Shown here piece after piece: positions 36,750 to 47,942 of a DNA stretch of 64,000 nt. Origin of the DNA: Dermatophagoides farinae. Taxonomy: Eukaryota; Arthropoda; Arachnida; Sarcoptiformes; Pyroglyphidae. A program made the translations under genes and the position numbers. How positions within the stretch are numbered: the first letter of the stretch is position 1; each line of letters begins with the position of its first letter. The notes under the pieces are model-generated. The model was given only the letters and a program-made list of their open reading frames with translations, did not search any database and had not been told where the DNA came from. Where the stretch lies: NCBI RefSeq assembly GCF_024713945.1, contig NC_134677.1, positions 3,537,001 through 3,601,000 of the forward strand, read 5' to 3'.

Positions 36750-39700
36750 ATGACCGGTACTCGAGTCTATGTTGGTCGTATATCTTATGATGTACGTGAA
36801 CGTGACATTGAAAAATTTTTCAAAGGCTATGGTCGTATTCGTGAAATTCTTTTGAAAGATGGATTTGCATTTGTCGTAAGTTTTTTTTTATATTTTCTTC
36901 ATGATCTTGATAAACAATTCATTTTATCTTGATTTTCAGGAATTCGATGACCATCGTGATGCAGAAGATGCTGTTTATGAATTGAATGGCAAAGATATGC
37001 TTGGTGAACGGTAATTATTTAATAATAATTGCACCTATATGAACTAATCTGGTTTTATCTACACATAGTGTTAATGTTGAATTTGCCCGTGGTAATGGCC
37101 GCGGCCGTGGTGGAAGATTTGGTGGTCGATCTTTTTATGGCAGCCGATATTCATCCCGTAATGGATCATCTTATAATGAAAAGTAAGTCTAGACAATTTT
37201 GAAATGTTTTTACAAGTTTGTTAGGTGTTAGTGATGAACGTTGACTATGATCAATTCGTATATACCATCTTTCGGGGCATAATTGTTACCTTGATGATAG
37301 AAAGTTATCTGATTATAGAATAAAAATGAATCAGTCCTGTTGCATTGGCTATGATCTAATTAATTTTTGTTTTTTTATTTTCATCCACAAAATAGTCGCT
37401 ATGGACCACCACGAAATACAGAATATCGCGTGATTGTCGAAAATCTTAGCAGCCGTGTAAGCTGGCAGGTAAGAGTTAACTTTTTTTAATTTCCCTTTTC
37501 ATTTTTATGTCATTGCCGCTTATTAATTTCCGAACCCATTCAATTTGATAAGATATCAGATTAGAGAAAAGGTTATATAATGTCATTGAAATGTCCATAT
37601 CGTTGTTTTGTTTACTGATCTTTGTTTATTATTACTCCTTGTTGTTCTTTCCCACCTCGTATCTTAATCATGGTGATTGATGGTGCTCACTACACGCCCA
37701 CCAAATCGATGTCTATCTTTATCACTCTCTTTATCTGGTCTGGATGTGTCTTTATTCCATTTACAAACACACACCACACCCATCTATCATATCCAAAGCA
37801 ATCCAAATGCCAAATGGTTATCTGTGTTGGATGATGAGGACGCGAATAAGGAATTAAAGATGAGGCAATATTAGAAGTTGCAGCAGCAGACAGAAACCGC
37901 TGTTAATCCTAGCGTAAACAATGGATTCGATCGTATAATCAATCATTTGGGCGCTATGTTTGATGTCAAATGGTTTTGGTCATTCGTGTGATGCTTTCGA
38001 CTTAATTTTAAAAACGCGTCTCTGGTTCACTAAATTGTTGGTTTGGACGCCCAAAGCAATAATGAAGAGATATAAGTCTTCCCGACGAATGTGTAAATCC
38101 AGTGGAGAGAGAAATGCCGTTTTGTGATTTTATATTTATATATATAGATGACCAATCTGACTATAGTTTAAAGAGGGCCATTAGATGGTTGGACGTCAGC
38201 AAAACAGTTATATTCGATCACATCTCATCATCCATGTATATAGAGAGAGGAATGGTGGTGACCAGTGGTGGTTTTTTTCACTTGCTTTGCAATGCGATCA
38301 TTTAATCCGTATTTTTATTTGGTGGCCAATGCCCAATGACAATTCTGATGATTTACGCTATATGGTGGTCATATCTGTCATCAGTTGTGGCCATGACATA
38401 AACACACATTTGGCGAATGGTGGTTTTCGATCCTTATCTGGTCATATGGTGTTGGTGTCGCTTGGACCGATTATCATTACCGCCGCTGCTGCATTAGCCT
38501 GTGGTATATCATCCATTTTTTATTTTACCGCATGACACTTGTTAGAGTTATATATGGATAGGTGAAATATGTCCATGCATATATTTCTAAACTATTTCTC
38601 TCATGTTTTCGAATTTTTCGAATTCAAATGGACCAGATTAATTAGTCACACAAACAGATTAGGCTATTTATACAATTTGAAGATGAAAAAAGCCGTATCC
38701 AATTTCTACAATCACACCACATACAAAATACACCCGTTTCAACCGCTGCCAAGGCCGAATGATGATGATGTTGATTATGATATGGATCAATCATGTATTA
38801 CCTCGGGAATATTTCTGCTTCCATTTTATATGAAAAAAACAACGTAATCCAGCTATGTATTTTTTTGTGTTTGGTGATGAAGAAAAATCTTGGATAATTT
38901 GTTGGAACGTTTTGTGATACTTTAAAAATGCGCGATTTTTGATGACCGATTGTTTGGTGGTGAGATTCCCCCACAACCAAAAAATGCCAATTCGTGTTTT
39001 CGTTTTTGGGAATATGTATGGATAACTTTCACCTAGCCTAACTGGTTCTGATCATTTTTTGCCATATTTAAAACTCATTACAACAATGGTGTAATTCAGG
39101 TATGAAATGTAATTAGCCATTCAGCAATACTTAAACATACACATAGACATCTTTCTCCTTACTATCATTAATTGATTTTTTCATCAATCATCCATATTTG
39201 TGTTTTTCTTTGTACATCATGATTTCTGTTCACAGATCGTTTTAATCTTTTTTTTCACATAATATCAATATTCATTTAGGATCTTAAAGATTTTATGCGA
39301 CAAGCTGGTGAAGTAACTTATGCTGATGCCCATAAACGAGAGAAGAATATGGGGTAAGTTTTTTTCTATCATTAAAATTAAAAAAAAATACAACATTCAT
39401 CATCCCCAATAGGATTGTCGATTTTGCTACCTATTCGGATATGAAAACAGCTATCGAAAAATTGGATGGACAAGATTTGCATGGACGACGTATTCGTTTG
39501 CATGAAGATAAATCACGTCGCCGTCGTTCACGTTCACGATCACATTCTCCACGACGTGGACGTTCACGTAGTCGTTCGCGATCACGATCACCACGAAGTC
39601 GATCACGATCCAAATCAGATTCTGATCGTTCAAAATCTCGATCCAAATCACCAGCAGCAAGAGGTGGCCGTTCAGGTGGCGATGATCGAGATCGTTCAAA

Positions 39701-39965
39701 ATCAGTTGATTCTCGACGATCAGACTCCAGTAGATCACGTTCATGTTCACGATCCAAATCACCAGTTGGACGACGTTCTGATGCAAATGGCAGTGGTGGC
39801 AAAAATGGATCTGCTTCACGTTCGCGTTCACGATCAGAATCACCAGTCCGTGATGGCGGTGATCATCGTTCCCCAGGAAGTCGAGATGATTCCCGTTCAC
39901 GATCACCATCGGTTGATGGTAAAGATCATTCGGACAATAGCCGTAATTCAATGGATGCTGATTAG
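36750..39965 (+). CDS. SR splicing factor of the SRSF4/5/6 (Drosophila B52) type
   Basis: Six exons (36750-36875, 36940-37010, 37069-37182, 37396-37468, 39280-39353, 39413-39965) join in phase to 336 aa. RRM1 (about 3-73) has RNP2 [10 protein letters not shown] and RNP1-like DGFAFVEF; a Gly/Arg-rich linker follows; the pseudo-RRM2 (about 115-185) carries the hallmark [15 protein letters not shown], the signature heptapeptide of two-RRM SR proteins; the rest is an RS domain with dozens of Arg-Ser dipeptides. These proteins bind exonic enhancers, recruit U1/U2 and regulate constitutive and alternative splicing in nuclear speckles. Five introns include one 1.8-kb intron placed exactly before DLKD, the others being 58-213 bp. 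That outsize intron may hold a regulatory exon. Confidence 0.95.
37469..39279 (+). other. Long fourth intron of the SR protein gene
   Basis: 1811 bp, at least eight times the size of the other introns of this gene. It contains a purine-rich stretch at about 37829-37895, bounded by a possible acceptor ending 37798 and a possible donor at 37914, with an early in-frame stop if included. Several open frames up to 116 codons occur but lack recognisable domains. SR genes commonly carry a poison cassette exon in a long intron; whether this is one is inference. Confidence 0.45.
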
Positions 39966-40497
39966 ACTAACGCCTTGGCCCATTTTGTTCAACATCTTTC
40001 AAAACAACATGCCCATTCACACACATAAATATATCAATAATATTATTCTTTTTTTTGATAACCAAACCTATTGCTAATTTCTCTTAACCTACAAATAATG
40101 AGTATTTGTAAGTAAATTCCAAATATGACCACCAATGGTCATGGGCTCGGCTTTTTCAGACCAAATGTTACGTATTAAATAAGGTAGATTCATCCATTCA
40201 TCGATTATTATAACATTCAATAATTCATATCTTTAAATACTGAAAATTATTGTTTCATTTATATCATTTTTTTCTCATTGTTTGATTGGTTTTTATTTGC
40301 ATTATTAGTAAACACACACACACACAACCATTATCTTCATACCCACATCATAACTGATCATCATCTTTTTCTTTTTTTTCTTTTTTGATGAATTAAATTG
40401 ATAATAATAAATTCGATTTTTAAATAAATTTTAAATATATTATTTGTGACCGGAGCTAAATTTAATAATTTTACGATTGCTACATAATTTCCTTTTC

Positions 40498-40542
<45 letters not shown>

Positions 40543-41308
40543 CATCTTGATCAATTTACTTTGAACGAGCGATGCTTATCTGGCCGTTTTAGTCGATTAG
40601 ATTTCTGTAATCAGAGCAGACAGATTTTTAACAGACACTTTTGAAAAGTGATTCTGGCATATGTATGTTTGTGTGTATGTATGTTATGTAACCAGAATTT
40701 GGAATATATAAAAAAAAAGAAAGCAGCATTCGCGAATCTCATTCTGTGTTTGTCTGTGTGCGTGTGTGTGAGATTTGGATCTTTGTACTGTGGTGTGGTG
40801 TACACCACCTACATCAATGTTCCGTTCCATCGACCAACCAACGTACGAATGAACAAACCATCGTACGCAACATCAAGTGCTGGATATATACGAACCATCA
40901 TGCATCCTGCAAACCATGGATCCGGGTATGTATATACAGTTCGTCTATGTATGTGTGTGTGTGTTCGTGTGATGTTGGTGTTTAACGAATGTACTTTCCA
41001 GGCGTTCCAAATGCTTTATTCTTTGTATGTGTGAGTATAATATGGACTCTTTAAAGCTAAAGCTTTCACATAGTTCCCCATGGATAGATATGGTTTTGTG
41101 CCTACATTGCCTTAATTCTGGTGCCAACACACAAAATATAAGGGTTTTTGTTGTATATGGTGATGGTGGTGAGCAGGAATCCTTATCCTGTATATGCACC
41201 TATTACCTTACCAATTGATTTTATTTAGCTTTCATTGTCATACAACGTAGCATCATTATCATTCGACAAACTTATTAAACTTGGTGGATATAGCCAAAAC
41301 ATTTTAAA
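39966..41308. other. Intergenic region between SR protein and zinc-finger genes
   Basis: Holds the SR-gene 3' UTR with AATAAA-like signals near 40385-40430, a long GT repeat, and GT/CA-rich sequence to about 40980. No coding exon is supported. The last few hundred bases should contain the zinc-finger gene promoter. Confidence 0.5.
40501..40540. repeat. GT microsatellite, 20 units
   Basis: Twenty uninterrupted GT dinucleotides, the longest perfect microsatellite in the window, between the SR-protein and zinc-finger genes. Confidence 0.95.
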
Positions 41309-44300
41309 ATGAATCATTCAAAATCAACAGTAAATCTAATTTGTAGCCTATTGCAATTAAATCTAAAGCTATTCCAAGATCTTTTCCGTTATAAACATGC
41401 ATTCAATTCATTTCAAGCTGATCTAAATAGCCATCTTACAACGATCGCAAATGTTCAACAACATCAACAACAATCGGCTGAACAAAACGATAAGAAAGAA
41501 TCATTTGTCAACGATAATGGTTGTCTTCATAATGAAGAATCGGAACGAAAATCTCGTGATTTATGTGAAACGAAACAAAAAATTTCAGATATGATTTGTG
41601 AAAAATTTCTACAAACATGTCAGGATCTTGGTCAACCATCCACTGGACAATTGGGTGATGATTATGAAAGTTCTATCTATTCGATTCTTGGTAAGTATAA
41701 CAATAGATTAAACAATAGTGTTTTTCTAACAAATGTTCTCAATAGCTATTGTCGATGATTTCAATAATCAAAATATCGATGATGGTAATGATTTCACATT
41801 GATTGGTGACAATTCGTTTACAAATGATGATGATTCGGAAATGAAATGTCTTAGCAAACAGATTGGTTCATTCTTATCACGATTAAATCGTGATCATCAA
41901 TTTCGTCGAAAGTTAATGGATCAATTGTTCAGAAAATTACTTGATCAAGATAATGTTGCTGATGATTGTAAAGAAATTGACAATTTAATTCATGATAATG
42001 ATGTTGAAGATAATTCATCATTATTAAATAAAAATCTTCAGGTGGAATACTTTGAACAAGATGTCGATATTCAAGGAGAAAATCAAATCCAAAAGGAACA
42101 ACAAAAACGATTGCCACAATATCAATGTAAATTCTGCTTGCAAGAATTCCATCAGGTATCGTTATTGATACAACATCAACGTAATCTACATCAATCGCGA
42201 TTTTGTTGTGCTCGTTGTAATCAAACTTTTCGTAATGAATATGTATTACGTATTCATTTGCATAAGGATTCTTGTTCGAAATTGATTTTTGATCCACCAG
42301 CATCAATACGTTCGCCTCCGGCATCATCATCATCATCATCATCACCATCACCGACACAAGTGGCCGAAACAGTCATTTTGCAGACAATTCCATTGCAACA
42401 GGTTAAACAAGACGACAAACAACCAGCACGGAATCATATTTGTCGTTGGCCTGGCTGTGGTAAAACATTCACTCGTACTAGTTACTTATCGAATCATATG
42501 ATGACACATTCCAATGATCGTAATTATGTCTGTACGGTAGCCGGATGTCCCAAACGTTATAAAACTCAGGCTCATCTATTGAATCATATGAGTGTACACC
42601 GTAAACAGGAACAAGAACAACAACAACATCAATCATCTTCGGGTTCATTGCATTCGCAACAACAGGGTATACTAATAAAATTGAAACCGGAGCCAGAATC
42701 ACCGATAGTTAGTGATGATATTCATGGTTGTCAACATTCGGGCTGCGATTTTCAAGCGACAAATATGGTACAACTTCAACAACATATATCAACTAATCAT
42801 CCAATCACAATAAACACATCAACATCAACAATCGAGACTCCATTCAAATGTCCACATTGTGGGACATCATTCCGAAAGAAATCTTCCCTATCGAATCATG
42901 TGAAATCGCACTCCGGACAATTTACATGCGCATGGAATGGATGTACGTTTCGAAGTCATTCGAATGTTGTTTTATCTCGACATATGATGTTACATAAAGA
43001 TGGTTTAAACATTTCAATTTCAGATCAAGGGAATGGCCAACGACCTCAAGAAATTGATATGGACCGAATAAAAACCGAACCGGAAAATGGCGAACAAAAT
43101 CGTCCGGAAACCTTTACCTGTAAATTATGTGGTAAACAATTCACTAAACGATCGTCGATCATCAATCATGTTCGATCACATTCGGGACAATATTCATGTC
43201 AATGGCCTGGGTGTTATTTTGCCTCACAATCAAAGATGCTTTTACGTCGTCATGTTATCACTGCTAATCATCATGGTAATGTCAACCAACAAGAACAGGC
43301 AGATCTAGTGAATGATAATGACAATAGCAGCAATGATGCTCATGTAACATCCGTCGAAGACAATGATTCGGGAAGGTCCGAAAAACAACCGATACGAATA
43401 TTTCATTGTCGTTATCCTGATTGCTCATATCAGACACATAAACGACCACTCTATCGAGTACATATGTTGAAACATTCGGAAATTCGTAAACATCGTTGTT
43501 CTTGGCCACATTGTGGAAAATCTTTCAAAGCTAAATCCACGTTGAATCGCCATTTAGTTCGCCATCGACAAGTTTCTTATCAACAACAATATCGAAATCA
43601 ATCAACTATACTTGAAGATCAGGAACAGGAAGATTATGATGATGCTGATGATTATCAACCAATTGAACCAATGGTTATCATCGATAGCCAACAACAACAA
43701 CAAGATGATCAAATTAATGAATCGACACCAACGGAAACAGAAAATAACGTTACATTATTTCGATGTGAACATTGTCCATCAACATTCCGTACAAAATCAT
43801 CGCTATCAAATCATCAGATTTCACATCGTAAACCACAATTTAGATGTGAACAACCAGGATGTTTTTATGAAACATTTCGATCAACCATACTTGAACGTCA
43901 TGTACGAGATGTGCATGGCATCATTCAAGAACCGCAACAACAAATTCCAAAATGTTCAACTACCATTTATCAGTGTAATCGTCTTGATTGCCGTCAACGA
44001 CAATTTACCACATTGGAAGCATTGCAACGTCATTTACAAACTGTTCATCAACAACAGATGGAACAATCAACTGCGCGGACATACACTTGTTTTTGGCCCG
44101 ATTGTCGAATGATTTTCTCGAATCGAATTACATTTCAACAACATCTCGAATCACATCAAAACCGCACTCGTCGACGTTACGGATGTATTGGATGGAAAGA
44201 TTGTTCACGAACGTTTCAAACTAAACGAGGCCTACTTGCACATTATATAGAACATCGACAACAACAACAACGGAATGGTGAACAGGAAACATCCAAACCA

Positions 44301-44555
44301 CAACGTTGGTTACGATGCATATGGAAAGGATGTTCATACACAACAACAATTGCCGAACAATTGAAAAAGCATTTAAATCGACATAAGAAATTTCAGCAAC
44401 GAACAATTTCGACTACAAGTAATTCTAGCCAAGATCGGCCAAAATCATCATCATCAACAATAACAACGACGACAACAACACAGAAATTCATCGCAATGCC
44501 ATTTGTGGCCAGTATTACCTCTACGTCACTGCCACCAGTTTCAACAGCCACATAA
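41309..44555 (+). CDS. Multi-C2H2 zinc-finger protein with 17 fingers
   Basis: Exon 1 (41309-41690) and exon 2 (41746-44555), with a 55-bp intron, encode 1063 aa. The first 250 residues are acidic, Asn/Asp/Gln-rich and largely unstructured. From about residue 252 to 1010 I count 17 C2H2 fingers. Many have the C-x4-C spacing of TFIIIA/ZXD/Aebp2-type fingers (for example HICRWPGCGKTF), interleaved with C-x2-C fingers of the pattern RTKSSLSNH. Finger 2 ends His-x5-Cys. Gln/Asp/Asn-rich linkers separate small finger clusters. Two sites, LKPE and IKTE, fit the SUMO-acceptor pattern. A Ser run and a Thr/Ser-rich tail are present. It is probably a nuclear DNA- or RNA-binding regulator; I cannot name an orthologue. 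Alternation of long and short fingers suggests finger-pair duplication. Confidence 0.9.
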
Positions 44556-44912
44556 CGATGAATTTTTTTCCCTACAATTATATATCTATTATACTTTGAA
44601 AATTCATAATTATTTCATCCATTAAAGTAACCTAACATACATAAAAAGTGAGAGAATGGAGGCCAAAAGATGAACTATAGCAAATCAATCATGATTTTGG
44701 TTTGATTAATATCAAAAAATGTCAAATATATAAATTGATGTATGTGTAATATATGTCATCATGTTATTTGTGACAAAGAATGGAATTATAATGGAAGAAA
44801 GTAACGAAGATTAAGATACATAGGCCTAAATAATTTCTTCAATTTATCCACAAATAATCGAGCTATAATGAAATATATCGATAAAATTTGTTGTTCATTA
44901 AAATGGATAAAT
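44556..44912. other. Convergent 3' intergenic region
   Basis: 357 bp between the zinc-finger stop and the otubain stop. It is A/T-rich with short repeats and a TATCGATA octamer near 44875. It should hold both 3' UTRs; nothing else is visible. Confidence 0.5.
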
Positions 44913-45938
44913 TCATTTCTTTTTGTAGAGAATATCATAATGTCCAGGCCGATATAGAAGATGAATACGAGGATCAGATTCTTGCTGTGATTGATTATCA
45001 TTATCATCATTGGAATCATTATTCTTATATATGGGAATGAAATCATGTTCATTCACTTTACCTCCAGCACCACGATCCATGTATACGACACGTACATTAA
45101 CATTCAACACTGAACAAATGGCAATTATATGAATATGATCCGATTCCTTATACATTGGTTCAACTTCTCGTTTACAGAATTCGGCCATCTGTCCAGATCC
45201 TTCAATGAAATTAGCAAAAAATTCCGATTTTTTTTGCAGATAGTATGATGTCAGTAGACGCAAATAGACGACAATATTATCAGATACGGACGGTTTATCT
45301 AATTCGGCCAATAATTCCTCAGAGGTTTTAACCTTACCATCCTGGATGAGTGTGACGATTTCATAAAACTAACAAGAAAAAGTTTTATTAAAATCAATAT
45401 CAATAAAAATTATTTGTTTTGATACTTCAACTTACGTAATCATAGAATTCATCAACAGTAAAATCTGGAAAACCAAGACTGGTGATATCTTTACGGGTTT
45501 CATGACAAACCTGTATGAAACGTTTCAATTCATTTGGATCACCGAACAATGATTCAAAATAGGCAAATATAAATGCACGATAAAAACAATTGCCATCTGG
45601 TCGAGTTTTACGCAGGGCAACATATTTTTCTTCTAGATCCTTCATTTATTGAATCCATAAGATAATTTATTCAATTTATAGCATGGAAAACTTACAGCGA
45701 CTTTTTGCTGATAAACTTGATCATCATTCGAATACTCATTATGCAATTTGTTTATGTCATAAGATTCAGATACCAAGGGAAATAGTTCGGCAATTTCATG
45801 ATCGATTTTTGCTTGACTTTCACGTATTAATTCTAACAAAAACAGATATTTTAGATCAAGAATTTTTATTTTCAATTCTATTCGTATAAATTTACCATCA
45901 ACATTGTAATTGTCATCACTGGCAACCAAATCAGCCAT
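44913..45938 (-). CDS. OTUB1: Otubain, OTU-family deubiquitinase (OTUB1/2 type)
   Basis: Four exons (45938-45896, 45832-45696, 45639-45436, 45368-44913) give 279 aa, close to the 271 aa of human OTUB1. The N-terminal helix region (ELIRESQAKIDHEIAELFPL) leads into the OTU fold. The catalytic Asp and Cys lie in RKTRPDGNCFYRAF (about Asp75 and Cys78), and the catalytic His in YRPGHYDILY (His271). Further conserved blocks are VVYLRLLTS, FIEG, FCKREVEPM and KESDHIHIIAI. Otubain cleaves Lys48-linked ubiquitin chains, and also inhibits certain E2 enzymes without catalysis. An insertion rich in Asn/Asp/Gln (about residues 240-256) precedes the last strand. It is head-to-head with FCF1 across 740 bp. 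Confidence 0.96.
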
Positions 45939-46678
45939 GATCTATAATTCGATTCGAATTTAATGAAAAAGAAACAGATGAATTATTTCAGGTGAGATTT
46001 TGATGAAAATTTTTTCTCTGTTTAGTATACAAAAGCAATTCACATGCAATGGAATGGGGGGGGACAACAGTCAAAAAAAAAACCCGTCGTCGGCCGTCGT
46101 TGTTTCGGGACAATTCATTTCATCATTCGAATTCTATTCATAAATGGGGTATACGAATAAAGTGATTCGAATTTCTTTTCAACTTTTTTTCCTCTTTTTC
46201 TAATGTTCAATCCTTATAAGTAAATTTAATGAGTTTTATTAAATTTTTTGAGTGTATACAGAAAAAAAATCAGCAGAAAAAAGCTTTGAAATTTTAATTT
46301 TTTCCTTGCCAAGCAACCAACAGCTTTAGCATTCATATATGAAGCTGACATGATCGATAATTGTCGTCAGTCTATGCCATTAGAGCCTTATTTATCGTTG
46401 AATTCGAAATTATACGCGCATTCGTATTTTAATCGACTATTTTTAGTTCAATGGATTGTTCAATAAATTTTCCGAATTTTTTTTACGAATCAAAAACAAC
46501 ACAAAAAATGTCAATATACAGTGATAACTTGGTTATAACAATGACAATTTTTAGTAATTTTTAATTTTTTTTCCGTCCTATATGAATATCTTTTACGTTC
46601 ACATGTGCACGTTTGTTTTTGAACCAATTTTTTGATGTTGATATTCTCGAAATTCTCATTGATTATCAGTATTGCAAA
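45939..46678. other. Divergent region between otubain and FCF1
   Basis: 740 bp between opposed ATGs. It is mostly AT-rich but contains a run of eight G (near 46055-46062) and a short GC patch with CGTCGTCGGCCGTCG near 46085-46100, unusual for this genome and close to the otubain start. The remainder has A/T homopolymers only. Confidence 0.5.
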
Positions 46679-47272
46679 ATGGCCAAAACACGAACACCAA
46701 AATTGTTATCGATGAAAGATTCACGTGTGAAAAATCAACTCGAAATGAAACCACGGCCTTTGAAAAAAAAGGAACGTGAAAAAGTAAAAAAGGCAGCAAA
46801 ACGTGCCGAACGTCAGAACCAACCAGCCATCGTATCAACAACAATGTTTTTTCATTACAATTTACAATTAGGACCACCATTTCGTATAATATGCGATACA
46901 AATTTTGTAAATTTTTCCATAAAAAATAAGCTTGATATAATGCAATCAATGATGAATTGTTTATTGGCTAAATGCATACCAATGGTCACCGATTGTATCG
47001 TTGCGGAATTACAGAAATTAGGACAAAAATATCGTCTTGCATTGAAAATTGTTAAAGAACAATTTGAACGGCTACCATGTTCACATAAAGGAACATATGC
47101 CGATGATTGTATTGTTAATCGTGTCACGCAACATAAATGCTATATTGTTGGCACTTGTGATAAGGCATTGAAACGGCGTATTCGTAAAATTCCTGGTATA
47201 CCGATCATGTTTCTTGTTGGCCATCAATATACAATCGAACGAATGCCCGACGCTTATGGTATACGTACCTGA
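46679..47272 (+). CDS. FCF1: rRNA-processing endonuclease FCF1 (UTP24 family)
   Basis: An uninterrupted 197-aa frame starting [14 protein letters not shown]; human FCF1 is 198 aa. I use this ATG rather than the longer upstream open frame because the family begins here. A basic N-terminus is followed by [35 protein letters not shown], the segment [27 protein letters not shown]-like [21 protein letters not shown] and [13 protein letters not shown], ending IERMPDAYG. This is a PIN domain; Asp73 and the Asp pair of YADDC are the expected metal-binding acids. FCF1 cleaves pre-rRNA at sites A1/A2 in the SSU processome, the same machine that RRP36 serves. The gene is tail-to-tail with the HTH gene (109 bp between stops). 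Confidence 0.96.
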   Translation: MAKTRTPKLLSMKDSRVKNQLEMKPRPLKKKEREKVKKAAKRAERQNQPAIVSTTMFFHYNLQLGPPFRIICDTNFVNFSIKNKLDIMQSMMNCLLAKCIPMVTDCIVAELQKLGQKYRLALKIVKEQFERLPCSHKGTYADDCIVNRVTQHKCYIVGTCDKALKRRIRKIPGIPIMFLVGHQYTIERMPDAYGIRT

Positions 47273-47381
47273 GATGTTTATGGTAATCGTTGACATCTTA
47301 GTAATGTGATTATATCTCTATATATTTTAAACTTTCACTTATAATTTTATTTTATATAACAATCTAATTAAAATAATGAAA

Positions 47382-47942
47382 TCAAGTATTTGTTTCCGAT
47401 GTTTGTCTTTGTTCTTGATATGGCATTGTTTTGACAATTGTCGATGATTGATCTTCTTGTGGTTCAGCTTTACAATTTTCATCAATAACGAATTGACCAC
47501 CAGTATCGTCAGCTAAATCCGTCTCTTGTGATTGCTCCAATTGTAGCTGATTTTGATTTTTAGATTTCTTTTTATAATTTTTTGATACGTATTTTCGTCG
47601 TACAGTACAGCATTTATAGCCCAAACGATGAAGATAATTTTGAATCGAACGTGGACTTATCTGAAATAAATCGGCCAATTCATAAGCTTTAAGACGTGGA
47701 TTCGTATCGATAGCTGATTTGATTGCTTGTAAAAGACATTCTGGTGGTCCTGGACGTCCCGGTCTCGGATCAGTAGATGTTTTTCCTCTGGTTTTGAATT
47801 CGACAATAATTTTATTTACAGTCGACAAAGGTATATCTAAGTCGGCCGATATTTCTCGTTGTGATTGGCCACCTTCGGATTGACCCACGATTCGGCCACG
47901 TTGAAAATCGGACATCTCTTTCGATTTGAAACGTTTAGGCAT
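47382..47942 (-). CDS. Tc1/mariner-type helix-turn-helix protein without catalytic domain
   Basis: A single intact frame of 186 aa from ATG 47942. Residues about 8-62 form a paired-like helix-turn-helix ([18 protein letters not shown], then [18 protein letters not shown]), followed by the GRP motif RPGRPGPP, and a second HTH (about 70-118: [31 protein letters not shown]). This is the bipartite DNA-binding region of Tc1-like transposases, with the GRPR-type AT-hook between the two HTHs. The DDE/D catalytic domain is absent; instead there is an acidic, Gln-rich tail to the TGA. I saw no terminal inverted repeats. An intact frame with clean codons suggests a domesticated DNA-binding protein rather than decay, but a truncated transposon remains possible. 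Confidence 0.75.
   Translation of the reverse strand: MPKRFKSKEMSDFQRGRIVGQSEGGQSQREISADLDIPLSTVNKIIVEFKTRGKTSTDPRPGRPGPPECLLQAIKSAIDTNPRLKAYELADLFQISPRSIQNYLHRLGYKCCTVRRKYVSKNYKKKSKNQNQLQLEQSQETDLADDTGGQFVIDENCKAEPQEDQSSTIVKTMPYQEQRQTSETNT

Noticed and set aside
38185-38535. A 116-codon open frame inside the long SR-gene intron
   Set aside because: No recognisable domain, no ATG context or splice partners that help it, and composition like the surrounding intron. It is better explained as chance openness in an intron.
39451-40077. Long His/Val-rich frames on both strands across the RS domain
   Set aside because: Shadow frames of the Arg-Ser repeat of the SR protein.
44870-44885. TATCGATA (DREF-like) octamers here and near 18725
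   Set aside because: One is in a 3' intergenic region and the other far from any start; two copies in AT-rich DNA are no more than chance.
46613-46678. N-terminal extension of FCF1
   Set aside because: It begins at a non-ATG codon, and known FCF1 proteins begin where the MAKTRTPK start lies.
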